From Dehalococcoidia bacterium (GTDB lineage Bacteria > Chloroflexota > Dehalococcoidia > Dehalococcoidales > CSSed11-197), in NCBI GenBank assembly GCA_003552785.1, contig PUOQ01000013.1, positions 1-7,600 of the forward strand: a stretch of DNA of 7,600 nucleotides, written 5' to 3'. A program made the translations under genes and the position numbers. This document shows, piece by piece, positions 7,048-7,600 of this stretch; positions within the stretch are counted from its first letter, which is position 1; each line of letters begins with the position of its first letter. Under the pieces are notes generated by a model. It saw only the letters and a list, made by a program, of their open reading frames with translations, made no database searches and was not told the DNA's origin.

Positions 7048-7351
7048 AACCCTTTCCTTTTAAAAAGTTTCTCCATTTTGCTTGTTTAACCTGACTCAAG
7101 TGACTAAATGCTTTAGATAATACTATTTTTCAACTGGTTTTCTTGAGAATTACCGGCCGGGATCTTAACGCATGCACTGAGGCAATAGCGCTCACACCAA
7201 TCTTTCGGTGTTTACTCAAGTAGGAGGTTTATGACCCTGGGTAGTAAGAGGATCTCGATGCCGCAACTCGACATCTTTTTCGAAAAGCAGTTGTTCTCAG
7301 CTGTATTTTAGCATGGTGTTGCCTTAATGGGGCTTTCAGGTTTAAATGATA
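7048..7351 (-). other. Long candidate 5' leader of the importer operon (about 300 nt, no gene)
   Basis: No convincing gene lies here. If transcription starts near 7351 the leader is about 304 nt and can fold. CTTGAG (7142-7147) pairs with CTCAAG (7215-7220) and encloses an ACACC/GGTGT hairpin (7194-7198 with 7207-7211). Another hairpin, GATCTCGA (7251-7258) with TCGACATC (7268-7275), has a single C-C mismatch. I could not match it to any riboswitch I know (ydaO/c-di-AMP, glycine, SAM, TPP and T-box cores are absent). An 81-nt plus-strand frame (7231-7311, 26 residues) with AGGAGG 3 nt before its ATG also lies here; it could be a short peptide or a remnant of a lost gene. Confidence 0.45.
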
Positions 7352-7361
7352 ATGATTAATA
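7347..7361. promoter_or_regulatory. Fur/PerR-like box overlapping the importer promoter
   Basis: TGATAAT-G-ATTAATA matches the 7-1-7 Fur box pattern TGATAAT-N-ATTATCA at 12 of 14 positions: the left half is perfect and the right half has two mismatches. It overlaps the -10 at 7358-7363, a repressing position. The stretch is AT-rich, so chance similarity is quite possible. Confidence 0.35.
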
Positions 7362-7386
7362 TATATTACTTAATACTTAATGTCAA
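7358..7386 (-). promoter_or_regulatory. Sigma-A type promoter for the glycine betaine importer operon
   Basis: On the minus strand TTGACA (7386-7381) and TATATT (7363-7358) are separated by exactly 17 nt, a near-consensus vegetative promoter. The start site would lie near 7351. It is downstream of the rubrerythrin gene and its hairpin, and upstream of the ATPase gene in the right direction. Confidence 0.7.
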
Positions 7387-7422
7387 GAAAATTTACTCCC
7401 TGCCGGTCAGAAATAATGACAA

Positions 7423-7498
7423 AAGCAGGTTGAAAGATTGTGTTAAGCAAACCTGAGAACAGGAAGGAGTTTGAAAAACAACTGCTTTCAACCTGCTT
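7423..7498 (-). terminator. 14-bp inverted repeat with long loop, possible rubrerythrin terminator
   Basis: AAGCAGGTTGAAAG (7423-7436) is the exact inverse complement of 7485-7498, with a 48-nt loop. On the minus strand the arm CTTTCAACCTGCTT is followed by TTGTC, giving a short interrupted T-run, and the structure begins 11 nt after the rubrerythrin stop. Position favours a terminator, but the long loop and poor T-run are unusual. Confidence 0.45.
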
Positions 7499-7509
7499 AA
7501 AAAACCAGG

Positions 7510-7600
7510 TTAGTAATTCTCCGCGAGTAGTTCGTAGTATGATTGAGGGTGCTTGCACGCCGGGCATTCCTCAGGGGCCTCTTTTCCTTCGTGTATGTAA
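7510..7600 (-). CDS. Rubrerythrin, C-terminal end (5' part outside window)
   Basis: The last 29 codons and the TAA stop (7512-7510) of a minus-strand gene are visible. They read YIHEGKEAPEECPACKHPQ and then SYYELLAENY. This is the end of the rubredoxin-like domain of rubrerythrins: an aromatic-I-H-x-G turn, then the second C-x2-C pair (CPAC, 7566-7555) that completes the FeS4 iron site, then a short tail with aromatic residues. The first C-x2-C pair and the di-iron ferritin-like domain lie beyond the right edge. Rubrerythrins are cytoplasmic NADH-linked peroxidases of anaerobes that use the rubredoxin-like iron to pass electrons to the di-iron centre. It is read in the same direction as the importer operon but is separated from it by a hairpin and a promoter. 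The plus-strand frame over this stretch is a shadow. Confidence 0.88.
   Translation of the reverse strand, partial: YIHEGKEAPEECPACKHPQSYYELLAENY

Noticed and set aside
7094..7221. Direct repeat ACTCAAGT at 7094-7101 and 7214-7221, considered as a target-site duplication around an insertion.
   Set aside because: The 112 bp between the copies has no terminal inverted repeats, and an 8-bp match in AT-rich DNA of this size can occur by chance.
7440..7600. Plus-strand frame from GTG 7440 open to the right edge.
   Set aside because: It lies antisense to the rubrerythrin C-terminus, whose CPAC motif and tail are clear on the minus strand. The plus frame shows no recognisable motif.
1..7600. CRISPR arrays, tRNA or rRNA genes and complete insertion sequences.
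   Set aside because: No regularly spaced repeats, no cloverleaf-type sequence with a T-arm GGTTCRA core and no transposase with paired terminal repeats were seen on either strand.

Overview
The window looks like chromosome from an anaerobic, Gram-positive-type bacterium, most likely a Clostridia/Firmicutes relative. The reasons are strong AGGAGG-type ribosome binding sites, GTG and TTG starts beside ATG, a lipoprotein-type (not periplasmic) solute-binding protein, an iron-sulfur flavoprotein and a rubrerythrin. This is inference from gene content and cannot be narrowed to a genus by eye.

Layout. Positions 2-352 (+) hold the 3' end of a gene that resembles the C-terminal domain of a clostridial/archaeal regulator family. 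A weak terminator follows, then a good promoter whose -10 lies inside a 41-bp palindrome, then a MarR-type regulator (519-965) and a 12-helix RND/MMPL exporter (987-3215). This is a classic self-repressing regulator plus efflux pump pair. Next, after an A8G8 tract that forms the ribosome binding region, comes an iron-sulfur flavoprotein-type reductase (3288-3896). A perfect bidirectional terminator (3931-3964) separates it from the convergent minus-strand operon.

The minus-strand operon reads, in order of transcription, ATPase with C-terminal CBS domains (7047-5842), permease (5861-4941) and lipoprotein solute-binding protein (4849-3986). Together they form an OpuA/ProU-type glycine betaine (compatible solute) ABC importer. 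The solute-binding gene has an in-frame UGA at codon 42. An intact start, signal peptide and lipobox lie before it, and an intact binding domain lies after it, so it is either a selenocysteine codon, a fresh nonsense mutation or a sequencing error. This is the most interesting point in the window.

Upstream of the importer, about 300 nt of gene-free DNA (7048-7351) form a long candidate leader behind a TTGACA-N17-TATATT promoter that overlaps a Fur/PerR-like box. At the right edge, the last 29 codons of a rubrerythrin (7600-7510, minus strand) are visible, followed by a long-loop inverted repeat that may terminate it.
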